Shown: positions 41,422-50,985 of the stretch, one piece after another
Layout of the letters: the number at the start of each line of letters is the position of its first letter
Numbering within the stretch: position 1 is the first letter of the stretch
From: Polyangia bacterium
Lineage (GTDB): Bacteria; Myxococcota_A; Polyangia; Nannocystales; Nannocystaceae
Direction of reading: 5' to 3'
DNA length: 64,000 nt
Assembly: GCA_030424595.1 (NCBI GenBank)
Contig: JAUHWG010000015.1
Span: forward strand, 171,030-235,029
Notes under the pieces: model-generated
Database searches by the model: none
What the model saw: only the letters and a program-made list of their open reading frames with translations
What the model was told of the DNA's origin: nothing
Made by a program: the position numbers and the translations under genes

Positions 41422-41566
41422 GGCGGGTCCTCCAAGCGGGTCGGAGAGGAGCGCTCGCGCTCGGCCTCGAGACCTCTGATGAGATGTTCAGGGGGTGGTG
41501 AAGGGCGCGGCTTTCTTGCCCGCCCCCGGCGATGACGGTAAGGGCGAGTGTCGCTGGCATCCCCCT

Positions 41567-42757
41567 ATGAGCTCCCTCGCCGCCAAGAGGCCGCAACGCC
41601 GCAAGCAGATCCGTCGCCGTGGACGACGGCCGGAGGCCCAGGGGCTCGGCGGCCTGATCGCGCGGGTCCGGGGTGACAACGCCAAGAGCGGTGCGAAGCC
41701 GGGGGGGCGCAGGCGCTCAGGCGGCGGCAACCGCAAGCGTGCGGTCGGCGGAGCTCGGGCGCCCAAGGCTGCGCTTAGGACCGCGACCTCCGCGGGTCGG
41801 CTGCGCCCGCTCGCCAAGCGCACGGGCTCGTTCATCGCCCGGCTCGCCCTCGCAGGCGGGCTCGCCTGGGGGCTCTTGGTCGGCGCCCAGCAGGGCTACG
41901 CCTACGTCACGACCTCGCCGCGCTTCGCCGCCGAGAACCTCCTCTTCGCGCCGACCGAGCACATCTCGTCGGAGCGGGTGGCGGAGCTGATGGGCCTGGA
42001 GCCCGGGACCAACCTCCTCGCGGTCGACACCGACGAGCTCGAGCGGCGGATCGCCGGCGAGCGCTGGGTCGACACTGTCGAGGTCCGCCGCGAATTTCCC
42101 GACACCCTCCGGGTCGAGGTGGTCGAGCACGTGCCCGCCGCGGTGCTCCTCGCCGACCGCTTCTACCTGATCGACGAGCTCGGCAAGCCCTTCAAGCGTC
42201 TGGGCCGCGGGGAGCGCGGCGACCTGCCGATCATCACCGGGATCTCCCGCGAGCTCCTCGACGAGCGCCAGGTCTGGGCGACGGCGATGATCCACCGCGC
42301 CCTCGAGGTGATGAAGACCTACGGGGCGGGCGAGGACAGGCCCGTGCTCGGCGAGATCAACGTCGGCGAGACCGGCGAGCTCACGGTGTACACCGCGGTC
42401 CAGCGGACAGAGCTCCGGCTCGGCCGCGACGGCTACGGCGAGCGGCTGGAGCGCTACGACGCCCTCCGGGCGGCGCTCGGCGAACGGGCGGAGCGCCTCG
42501 CGGTCGTCCACCTCGACGCGATCGCCGGCGGCGATCGGACCGAGCGGATCGTCGCCTCTTTCCTCACCTCGGAGGACGAGGCCGCAGTGCTAGGCCGCGG
42601 ATCTGCAGCTCACTCGAGTGACGCGGCGACCCGTGATACGAGGAGTGCACACGCCGACACCCCGGCGAAGGACACCGCGACGAGCGGTGCCCACGCGGCG
42701 CCCGCGCGGCGCCCCTCGGGGTCGAAGCGAACCCGCAGGATCCCCCGCTACGAGTAG
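41567..42757 (+). CDS. ftsQ: Cell division protein FtsQ-like
   Basis: 396 residues from the ATG of MSSLAAKRPQ. A long Arg/Lys-rich cytosolic N-terminus (about 1-95) is followed by one membrane helix (FIARLALAGGLAWGLLVGA), a POTRA domain (ENLLFAPTEHISSERVAELMGLEPGTNLLAVDTDELERRI, then WVDTVEVRREFPDTLRVEVVEHVPAAVL) and the FtsQ C-terminal domain. FtsQ links early and late divisome proteins in the inner membrane. A Thr/Ala/Ser-rich tail of about 60 residues is unlike E. coli FtsQ. Twelve nt separate it from ftsA. Confidence 0.93.
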   Translation: MSSLAAKRPQRRKQIRRRGRRPEAQGLGGLIARVRGDNAKSGAKPGGRRRSGGGNRKRAVGGARAPKAALRTATSAGRLRPLAKRTGSFIARLALAGGLAWGLLVGAQQGYAYVTTSPRFAAENLLFAPTEHISSERVAELMGLEPGTNLLAVDTDELERRIAGERWVDTVEVRREFPDTLRVEVVEHVPAAVLLADRFYLIDELGKPFKRLGRGERGDLPIITGISRELLDERQVWATAMIHRALEVMKTYGAGEDRPVLGEINVGETGELTVYTAVQRTELRLGRDGYGERLERYDALRAALGERAERLAVVHLDAIAGGDRTERIVASFLTSEDEAAVLGRGSAAHSSDAATRDTRSAHADTPAKDTATSGAHAAPARRPSGSKRTRRIPRYE

Positions 42758-42769
42758 ACGGAGCAGCGC

Positions 42770-44035
42770 ATGGCCGAGGTCGGAGAAGTCATTGTCGGGC
42801 TGGATATTGGCACCACCAAGGTGGCCGCGATCATCGGAGAGGTGACCCCGAGCGGTCTCGAGATCATCGGGGTCGGCACGAGCCCCTCCGAAGGTCTGCG
42901 CCAGGGGGTGGTCGTCAACATCGAGGCGACCACCAACTCGATCGCCCAGGCGATCGCCGAGGCCGAGCAGATGGCGGCGGTCGACGTCCAGTCGGTCTAC
43001 GTCGGGATCGCCGGCGGTCATGTCCGCGGCTTTCGCTCGCTCGGCCAGGTGTCGATGCGCAACCGCGAGGTCGGCGAGGCCGACGTCGCCCGCGTGCTGG
43101 AGCAGGCGAAGGCGGTCAACATCCCGCTCGATCGCCAGATCCTCCACACCCTCCCGCTCGAGTACATCATCGACGGACAGGGTCAGATCCGCGATCCGAT
43201 CGGGATGAGCGGCGTCCGCATGGAGGTCCGCGCCCACGTGATCACGGCGGCGACGACCAGCGTCCAGAACATCATCAAGTGCTGCAACCGCGCCGGCCTC
43301 GACGTCATCGAGGTGGTCTTGGAGCCGCTCGCGAGCGCGATGGCGGTGCTCCACGAGGACGAGCGCGATCTCGGGGTCGCCGTCGTCGACATCGGCGGCG
43401 GGACCACGGACGTGGCGATCTACGCCGAGGGCACCAACGTCTACACCTCGGTGATCGTCATGGGCGGTCAGCGGGTGACCCAAGACATCGCCCACGGCCT
43501 CCACACCAGCGTCGCCGAGGCGGAGCAGATCAAGCGCAAGCACGGCTGCGCCCTCGTCTCGTTGGTCGACGGCGAGGAGCTGATCGAGGTCCCCGGCGTC
43601 GGTCCCCGGCCGCCGCGGGAGTTCCAGCGGCGCTTCCTCGCCGAGGTGATCGAGCCCCGCTTGGAGGAGATCCTCCTCCTCGCCCAGGAAGAGCTCGCCG
43701 CCAGCGGGATGATGGAGCTCGCCGGCAGCGGCATCGTCCTCACCGGGGGATCGGCGCTGATGGAGGGGATGCTCGAGATCACCGAGGACATCTTCCAGAT
43801 GCCGGTGCGGGTCGGCGTCCCGGGCCAGGGCGGCAGCCGTCGCACCGGCCTCAACCTGGTGGAGAGCGGCTTTGCCGGGGTGATCCAAAACCCGAAGTTC
43901 GCGACCGGGGTCGGCCTCATCCTCTACGGTGCGACCCACGAGCCCCTCGAGGCGGCGGTCGACGCCGGCTTCCGCGGCGACCGGCGCCCTGGGATCGGCA
44001 AGCGCTTCACCTCCTGGGTCCGCGAGATGTTCTAG
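42770..44035 (+). CDS. ftsA: Cell division protein FtsA
   Basis: 421 residues, actin-like ATPase that tethers FtsZ to the membrane. Seen: N-terminal VGLDIGTTKVAAIIGEV, the SHS2-type 1C domain (VYVGIAGGHVRGFRSLG), VVDIGGGTTDVAIY, VLTGGSALMEGMLEI and a C-terminal amphipathic helix (IGKRFTSWVREMF) for membrane binding. It follows ftsQ directly. ftsZ is not next: the downstream gene is on the opposite strand, so the division cluster is broken here. Confidence 0.96.
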   Translation: MAEVGEVIVGLDIGTTKVAAIIGEVTPSGLEIIGVGTSPSEGLRQGVVVNIEATTNSIAQAIAEAEQMAAVDVQSVYVGIAGGHVRGFRSLGQVSMRNREVGEADVARVLEQAKAVNIPLDRQILHTLPLEYIIDGQGQIRDPIGMSGVRMEVRAHVITAATTSVQNIIKCCNRAGLDVIEVVLEPLASAMAVLHEDERDLGVAVVDIGGGTTDVAIYAEGTNVYTSVIVMGGQRVTQDIAHGLHTSVAEAEQIKRKHGCALVSLVDGEELIEVPGVGPRPPREFQRRFLAEVIEPRLEEILLLAQEELAASGMMELAGSGIVLTGGSALMEGMLEITEDIFQMPVRVGVPGQGGSRRTGLNLVESGFAGVIQNPKFATGVGLILYGATHEPLEAAVDAGFRGDRRPGIGKRFTSWVREMF

Positions 44036-44126
44036 GCGGGCCCTTCGGGCGAGCGACCCGACCGGGGCCAGCGATAGGGGCGGTCCCCTTGACGCAGGCC
44101 CCTGGGGGAGGGCCCGCGCCGGTGCC

Positions 44127-44165
44127 CTCGATCGGGCCCCTCGATCGGGCCCCTCGATCGGGCCC
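44127..44165. repeat. 13-bp tandem repeat after ftsA
   Basis: Three perfect copies of CTCGATCGGGCCC; the last reaches the stop codon of the minus-strand 85-residue gene. Each unit contains the palindrome CGATCG. Confidence 0.85.
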
Positions 44166-44422
44166 TAGCGACAGGCGATCGCGACGTCGACGAGGGGCGC
44201 GAGCTCGGGCTTGTCGCCGCGGACCATCGAGATCACGTTGTCCGTCATCTCGCCGTCGGCGGGCGTGGGCTCGCCTCGCGTCGACAGGAGCCGCCAGTAG
44301 CCGTCGCTTCGCAGGAGCGAGTCGAGGACGCCGCCGGGCGTGGGGGAGAGCAGCTCACCGACGCGCACGTCGGTCTGCGGCTGCTGCGGGAAGAGCGGGG
44401 TAACGGGGTTTTCGTAGTCCAT
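44165..44422 (-). CDS. Small protein of unknown function (85 aa)
   Basis: The start is supported by GGAG 8 nt before the ATG. The 85-residue product has no signal or membrane segment; it begins MDYENPVTPLFPQQPQTDVR and contains GYWRLLSTRGEPTP. Its composition is not that of a shadow frame. No family is recognised. It is convergent with ftsA and lies alone on its strand. Confidence 0.6.
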   Translation of the reverse strand: MDYENPVTPLFPQQPQTDVRVGELLSPTPGGVLDSLLRSDGYWRLLSTRGEPTPADGEMTDNVISMVRGDKPELAPLVDVAIACR

Positions 44423-44715
44423 AGTTGTATCTCCGTCGCGCTCGGGTCAGCGCCCGAGGGGCGGCATGGGGATATTGACGCGGCGACCCAACGGACCTTC
44501 GCCGGGTCCCTAGATGAAAGTTCGGCCGGGCTCGCAGCCGGCCCAGAAGGGCCCTAATCGGGGGATAGAGGCGCGTTTGCTGGTGTTGCCCGTGTCACAT
44601 TCCCGCCCGTGAAAGACCTTGCTCGGTGCGCAAGCTCTCGTCGCGCGGCGCCCGGGGGGGGTGGTCTCGCGACCCTGCTCAACGATCATGCGCCCGTTCT
44701 CCCCCGGATCCCGCC

Positions 44716-45948
44716 ATGACCCAGCTCCACCACGTCATCTTCGTCGCGCCCTACTTCGGCCCCAACATGATCCGCTGCATCGAGGCACTCGCGGTGCTGG
44801 ACGACGTGCGCCTCGGGATCATCTCGCACGAGCCGGCGGAGCGGCTGCCGCCGGCGCTGCGCGAGCGGATGGGCGGTCACTATCAGCTCGCCGACTCGCT
44901 CGATCCGGTCCAGCTCAGCGCGGCGGTCCGCGCCTTTCAGAAGGAGTGGGGTCGCGTCGATCGTCTCCTCGGCTACCTCGAGCAGATGCAGGTGCAGCTC
45001 GCGATCGCCCGCGACCGCTGCGGCGTCCCCGGGATGGGTGAGGCCGTCGCCCGCAACTTCCGCGAGAAGAACCGGATGAAGGCGGTGCTCCGCGACGCCG
45101 GTCTCCCGGTCGCTCGCCAGGCGCTGGTGACCTCCCTAGAGAGCGCGCGACGCTTCGCCGATGAGGTCGGCTACCCGGTCGTCCTCAAGCCGCCCGCCGG
45201 CGTCGGCTCGCGCGGGACGGTCCGCGTTGGCGACCTCGAGGAGATGCGGGCTGGGCTCGCCTCGCTCCTCGTCACGCCGTCGAACCCGGCGCAGGCGGAG
45301 GAGTTTATCCAGGGCTCGGAGCACACCTTTGAGACGGTGTCGATCCGCGGCGAGACGGTCTGGTCTTCGTCGAGCTACTACCTGCCGCGCCCCCTCGAGG
45401 TGCTCGAGAACCCGTGGATCCAGTACTGCGTGCTCCTCCCCCGCGAGCAGCTCGAGCCCCACGCGGCGAAGTTCCAGGCGACCAACGCCGCGGCCCTCGC
45501 GGCCCTCGGGGTCGAGACCGCGCTCAGCCACATGGAGTGGTTCATCCGCGCCGACGGCTCGCCTGTGATCTCCGAGGTCGGCGCGCGCCCGCCCGGCGTC
45601 CATCTGATGCCGATGATGGGCCACTGCCACGGCGTCGACATGTGGGCCAAGTGGGCCGTCTTGATGGTCCGCGGCGAGTTCTCGGTGCCAGAGCGCCGCT
45701 ATGCCTGCGGGACCGCGTTCTTTCGCGGTCAAGGCCACGGTCAGGTGGTGCGCGCGGTCGAGGGCGTCGAGCTCGTCAACGAGGCGGTCGGCGGCCTGGT
45801 GGTCGACAGCCGTCTGCCGAGGATCGGCGACTTCAGGGCCTCCGGCTACGAAGGCGAGGGCTACGCGACGGTCCGCGCGGAGACGACGGGCGAGGTCGTC
45901 GACGCCCTGCGGAAGATGGTCCAGGGCGTCCGTGTGATCCTCGGCTGA
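44716..45948 (+). CDS. ATP-grasp domain ligase
   Basis: 410 residues from the ATG of MTQLHHVIFVAP; the frame upstream is not coding. The layout is that of carboxylate-amine ligases: N-terminal pre-ATP-grasp region with REKNRMKAVLRDAGLPVARQ, ATP-binding GYPVVLKPPAGVGSRGTVRV, EEFIQGSEHTFE, then metal/phosphate loop PVISEVGARPPGVHL. Similar sequences are annotated as biotin-carboxylase-like or BacD-like ligases; the substrate cannot be told. The gene stands alone, ahead of the two-component pair. Confidence 0.88.
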   Translation: MTQLHHVIFVAPYFGPNMIRCIEALAVLDDVRLGIISHEPAERLPPALRERMGGHYQLADSLDPVQLSAAVRAFQKEWGRVDRLLGYLEQMQVQLAIARDRCGVPGMGEAVARNFREKNRMKAVLRDAGLPVARQALVTSLESARRFADEVGYPVVLKPPAGVGSRGTVRVGDLEEMRAGLASLLVTPSNPAQAEEFIQGSEHTFETVSIRGETVWSSSSYYLPRPLEVLENPWIQYCVLLPREQLEPHAAKFQATNAAALAALGVETALSHMEWFIRADGSPVISEVGARPPGVHLMPMMGHCHGVDMWAKWAVLMVRGEFSVPERRYACGTAFFRGQGHGQVVRAVEGVELVNEAVGGLVVDSRLPRIGDFRASGYEGEGYATVRAETTGEVVDALRKMVQGVRVILG

Positions 45949-45997
45949 GGCGCGATGCTCCCGGGATCGTCCGCGGTGACCGCAGGGTCGGCGATCT

Positions 45998-46016
45998 TCG
46001 CAGGGAGCCCCTGCGA
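45998..46016. promoter_or_regulatory. Inverted repeat between ATP-grasp and kinase genes
   Basis: TCGCAGGG-AGC-CCCTGCGA has perfect 8-bp arms, with an outer CGGC/GCCG match. It is 50 nt past the ATP-grasp stop and about 180 nt before the candidate sigma-54 promoter, so it could be a terminator or an upstream activator site. Confidence 0.4.
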
Positions 46017-46198
46017 GATCTGCCGGCGTCTCGTCATCCTCCGCGGGACGATGTCATCGTCGTAGGCGAGGAGCGTCCCTCGGGTCGGCGGAGCCCAGAT
46101 CGACAGAAGGGTCGGGGGACGCCTCCCCTGCATCGCCGGCGGCAGGGCGGCCCGGCGCCTCGCCGAGGGCATCGCCTTCACGCTCCGCGCCGCCCCTC

Positions 46199-46213
46199 GG
46201 CACGGCCTTTGCT
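46199..46213 (+). promoter_or_regulatory. Candidate sigma-54 promoter of the two-component operon
   Basis: GGCACG-GCCT-TTGCT matches the -24/-12 consensus (TGGCACG-N4-TTGCW) with GG and GC exactly 10 nt apart; the base before GG is C rather than T. It lies just before the histidine kinase, whose partner is a sigma-54 activator, so autoregulation is plausible. The predicted start site falls close to the ATG at 46228, which would favour the ATG at 46270 for translation. Confidence 0.5.
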
Positions 46214-46227
46214 ACTAGCCCGAGAGG

Positions 46228-47570
46228 ATGACCGTCGATCCCAGCGCGCGCGCTATCATCGATCCACCGATGGGAACGCGCGCAGGTGTCGGAGATTGGG
46301 GTCTTCTCGCCGTGGCCGCCGGACTCGCGGGCTTGCTGGTGATCTCGTCGTTGTCGAGCTTCGTCGGCGCTCACGAGCTCAGCGAGACCCTCGTCCGCGG
46401 CGAAGGCGAGATGATCTACAACGCGATCCGCTCAGCTCTCCCAGACGACCGCGCGAGCGACGACGATCTGGCGTCGATCCTCGAGGCCGAGGGGGCCCGC
46501 GGTCTTCGCTATGTCGCGATCTTGGGGCGTGATGGCCGTGTGATCGCCGGCGCCGGCTCGCCCGCAGCGGAGCCGCTGCGCGAGCCTGAGGCCGGCGACC
46601 ACGGGGTCGTCCGATGGCTCGAGGACAACCTCCGGGGGGAGCGGGCGTCGGTCCGCTTTGAGCGGCTCATGGGACCTCCGCAGGGCGTGTCTGCGCCGCG
46701 TCCCCCCCTCGGTGCACGACCGCGAATGCCGCCGCCGCGGGTGGTCATCGAGGTCGAGCCACAGCTCGCTCGCGCCTCGTTTCAGCGGGCGTTTCGCGAC
46801 CTCCTGATCAGCCTCGCGGTCGCCCTCGCCTGGATCGTCGCCAGCGGGATCTTCTATCGTCTGCGTCGCCGCGCGCGTAAGGCGGAGGCGGACCTCTCCG
46901 AGCGCCGTCACCTCGCCGCGCTCGGGGAGATGTCCGCGGTGATCGCCCATGAGATCCGCAATCCGCTCGCCAGTCTTAAGGGACATGCACAGCTCCTCGA
47001 GGAGCAGCTCGCCGACAACGAGCGCCGGCAAGCGAAGGCCCGACGGATCGTCAACGAGGCGGTCCGTCTCGAGGAGCTGACCAAGAGCCTCCTCGACTTT
47101 GTCCGCGCCGGGAACCTCAAGGAGGGGGACTCCGATCCTCGCGGTCTCGCGATCCGAGCGGCGGAGATGGTCGACGCCGCGCGGGTCAACGTCGACGCTG
47201 GCGGGGCGCCCCCGGGCTGGCCCCTCGACGCCATGCGGATGGAGCAGGTCCTGGTCAACCTCCTGCGCAACGGGCTCCAGGCGAGCCCCGCGGGGGCCAG
47301 CGTCGACCTCCGGGTTGCCGCCGAGGACGGAGGGCTGGTCTTTGAGATCGCGGACCGCGGCAAGGGGATCCCCGAGGAGATGCGCGAGCGCCTCTTCGAT
47401 CCCTTCGTCACCGGCAGGACCCAAGGGACAGGGCTCGGGCTCGCGGTCGTCCACCGGGTGACGGAGCGTCACGGGGGCGACGTGCGGGTCTGCGATCGCC
47501 CTGGCGGTGGGACGATCTTTCGGGTCTGGCTGCCGCAAAAGCGGCCGCGATCCCTAGCGAATGGAGAGCA

Positions 47571-47574
<4 letters not shown>
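46228..47574 (+). CDS. Sensor histidine kinase
   Basis: 448 residues. Membrane helices near 25-45 and 190-212 enclose a periplasmic sensor domain; the periplasmic part includes a Pro/Arg-rich loop. The kinase core has the H-box ALGEMSAVIAHEIRNPLASLKGH (His241), N-box NLLRNGLQAS, and ATP loops DRGKGIPEE and GTGLGLAVV. The class resembles ZraS/HydG or NtrB-like kinases that pair with NtrC-type regulators. The stop overlaps the regulator start (GTGA). An ATG at 46270 is an alternative start. Confidence 0.93.
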
Positions 47575-48947
<1,373 letters not shown>

Positions 48948-48953
48948 TCTGAG

Positions 48954-48983
48954 GGGCGCCGAGCAGCTCCGCTCGGCGCCCTT
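48954..48983. terminator. Strong hairpin terminator after the response regulator
   Basis: GGGCGCCGAGC and GCTCGGCGCCC form a perfect 11-bp stem with a 6-nt loop AGCTCC, 7 nt after the stop codon and followed by TT. The next minus-strand gene ends a few nt further on, so it may act in both directions. Confidence 0.75.
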
Positions 48984-48989
48984 GGGCTG

Positions 48990-50432
48990 CTAGCGCACCC
49001 CGAGGATCAGGGCCAGTCCATTGCCCTCGGTGGAGGAGCAGCCCGCCGTCGCGGTCCAGGTGCCGAGGCCGGTGTTGACCTTGTAGGAGCCGTCGGCGTC
49101 CTTCGACTGGTTGGAGTACGAGTAGAGGTAGTGGCGCTGGCAACCGCAGTTGAGGTGCCAATAGTTGCCGCTATGGTGATCGGAGCCCATCGTCGTGTTG
49201 CCGTTGCAGGTGCTGCCGTCCGCGGTCGAGAGGTTGAAGTCTCCGCCTCCGCCGATATTGTAATTGGAGAAGCCGACGAAGCCCGCGGCCGACGTGCCAT
49301 TGTTCGCGGTCAGGGTCGTCGCGAAGTGAGCGTGCTTGTTGGCCATGGTCAGGGTTGCGTCGAAGGGCGGCTTGTCAAACTTGATCCAGACATCGCCGAG
49401 CTGGCGCCGGACGATGCCCTCGGTGCTCAGCCCAGAGAGGAGCGCCTTGAAGGCTCGATCGCGGTTGTAGGGCGCGTAGGCGAGGGGATCGCCGTTCAGG
49501 ACCTCGGTGTCGCCGGTCGCGGGCTGCTGGTCGTCGCCGCCGCTCGTCGCCCAGAGGATCGTCCAGCCGCCACCGTCCGTCGTCATGTCGCAGGTGACCT
49601 CGTAGGAGGTATCGCCGCCGGCGTCGATGGTGTAGGTGCCTGAGGCCGCCTGCGGATCGGCGTCGAGGATCGCCTGGCAGGTGTCCGGGATCTGGCAGGT
49701 ATTGTCGATGCATTGACCCTCAGCGCAGTCCGAGGAGTCCGCGCACGCGCCGTCGAGGGGGCAGGCGTCGCAGTCCGGGCCGCCGCAGTCGACGTCCGTC
49801 TCGGCGCCGTTGTTGACCCCGTCCTCGCAGCTCGGGACGGTGCACTCGGCGCTGCAACCATCGCCGTTCTCGACGTTGCCGTCATCGCACTCCTCGACCC
49901 CCTCGTGGAGGAGACCGTCGCCGCAGGCGGCGGCGAGGCAGGCGGTGAGGCAGGCGTCGGTGTCGACGTCGTTGCCGTCGTCGCACTCCTCGACGCCCTC
50001 GTAGACAACGCCGTCGCCGCAGACGGCGAGCTGGCAGGTGTTGAGGCAGAGGTCGGTGTTGATGTCGTTGCCGTCGTCGCACTCCTCGCCGTCATCGACG
50101 ACGCCATCTCCACATACGCCGCCGGTGCTGCTGTCCGACTCGGTGGTGGTCGGGTCGGTGGTGGTCGGGTCGGTGGTGGTCGGGTCAGTGGTGGTCGGGT
50201 CAGTGGTGGTCGGGTCGGTGGTGGTCGGGTCAGTGGTGGTCGGGTCAGTGCTCGACGTCGTGGGATCCGTGGCCGTAGGAGCGGTAGAGCTCGACTCTGA
50301 TGTGGTCGAGGTCGAGGTCGACGTGCTCGCGCTCGTATCGGTCGTTGCGGAGTCGTCTCCTGAGCAGCCGACGAGCGTAAGCATGCCGCCCAGGCTTAAG
50401 AGGGCGAATGTATGTGTCATCTTGAGTCCCAT
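48990..50432 (-). CDS. Stalked lipoprotein with Cys-rich repeats and fibrinogen-like domain
   Basis: 480 residues from the ATG preceded by GGGAG; GTG at 50438 is the longer option. Lipobox LVGC (Cys23), then SGDDS and a Thr/Asp/Pro stalk built from TTTDP units. Three DUF4215-type repeats follow (CGDGVVDDGEECDDGND, CGDGVVYEGVEECDDGND, CGDGLLHEGVEECDDGN), then an EGF-like Cys block (DCGGPDCDACPLDGAC). The C-terminal 200 residues start TCQAILDADPQAASGTYTID and contain VTCDMTTDGGGWTI, the opening of a fibrinogen beta/gamma-type domain. Likely a surface adhesin or lectin. A gene of the same layout starts at 63074. Confidence 0.88.
   Translation of the reverse strand: MGLKMTHTFALLSLGGMLTLVGCSGDDSATTDTSASTSTSTSTTSESSSTAPTATDPTTSSTDPTTTDPTTTDPTTTDPTTTDPTTTDPTTTDPTTTESDSSTGGVCGDGVVDDGEECDDGNDINTDLCLNTCQLAVCGDGVVYEGVEECDDGNDVDTDACLTACLAAACGDGLLHEGVEECDDGNVENGDGCSAECTVPSCEDGVNNGAETDVDCGGPDCDACPLDGACADSSDCAEGQCIDNTCQIPDTCQAILDADPQAASGTYTIDAGGDTSYEVTCDMTTDGGGWTILWATSGGDDQQPATGDTEVLNGDPLAYAPYNRDRAFKALLSGLSTEGIVRRQLGDVWIKFDKPPFDATLTMANKHAHFATTLTANNGTSAAGFVGFSNYNIGGGGDFNLSTADGSTCNGNTTMGSDHHSGNYWHLNCGCQRHYLYSYSNQSKDADGSYKVNTGLGTWTATAGCSSTEGNGLALILGVR
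50142..50251 (-). repeat. 15-bp coding tandem repeat (TTTDP stalk)
   Basis: Seven copies of GTGGTGGTCGGGTCR, with G or A at the last base, encode the Thr/Asp/Pro stalk of the fibrinogen-like lipoprotein. Copies are nearly identical at the DNA level, so recent expansion is likely. Confidence 0.9.
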
Positions 50433-50462
50433 TGTCACGTTCTCCCGACCTATGAATGTGTC

Positions 50463-50510
50463 GCTATATCTTGATTATGGTCATGTGTGCCGATTGTCGA
50501 CAACCGACAA
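50463..50510 (-). promoter_or_regulatory. AT-rich promoter region with TTGTCGACAA palindrome
   Basis: Upstream of the fibrinogen-like lipoprotein the sequence turns AT-rich (CATAATCAAGATATAG on the minus strand), with a perfect palindrome TTGTCGACAA at 50494-50503 that extends by CG on both sides after one mismatch. It may be an operator over the -35 region. The remaining part of this 550-nt gap holds the palindromic element listed separately and nothing else I can support. Confidence 0.4.
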
Positions 50511-50776
50511 GATCGCACGCATATACGACCGGGCGTCCGTCCGGTGGCTGGGCCTGCTCCCGCTCGACCCGAGGGGCCCGCTGAGACGGTGTTCTGAGCC
50601 GTTGACGGCGTCGCGATCGAGGCTTCGCTCAGGTCCGGAGACACTCGACCCCTGCATATAGAGGGCTCCTAGGTGAGCCGATCTGCTCTGCGCAGGTGTT
50701 GCCGGCTGTCGGCGATGGTGATGTCCACGCGGGACATGATCCTCGTCAGGACCAAAGCGGTCGAAGGCGCTCGATC

Positions 50777-50915
50777 CTAGCAGACCGCGGCAAGAGTACG
50801 CGCGCTCTCGCTGCCCCCGCACTAGCTCTCGGCTGCGCCGAAGGTTGCGGTAGAGGGCCGCGATTGCGACGCGAGAACACACGAGCCTTTCACAACAGGC
50901 TCCTCGCGTCGCGGG
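50777..50915. repeat. Palindromic intergenic element, copy C (shortened)
   Basis: The left end GCGGCAAGAGTACGCGCGCTCTCGCTGCC and right end GCGACGCGAGAACACACGAGCC correspond to the full-length copies, and its two ends still pair with each other with mismatches. The central part near the hairpin apex is missing about 30 nt. Confidence 0.6.
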
Positions 50916-50985
50916 GCGAGCTCGTCGGGGACCGGCGGTGGAGAGGGTTCACGCACGGCTGCCAGAGAGCTCGGCGGTGGCGGCC

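Noticed and set aside
50142..50251. Possible CRISPR-like array
   Set aside because: Units are 15 bp, directly adjacent and in frame, with no spacers; it is a coding stalk repeat.
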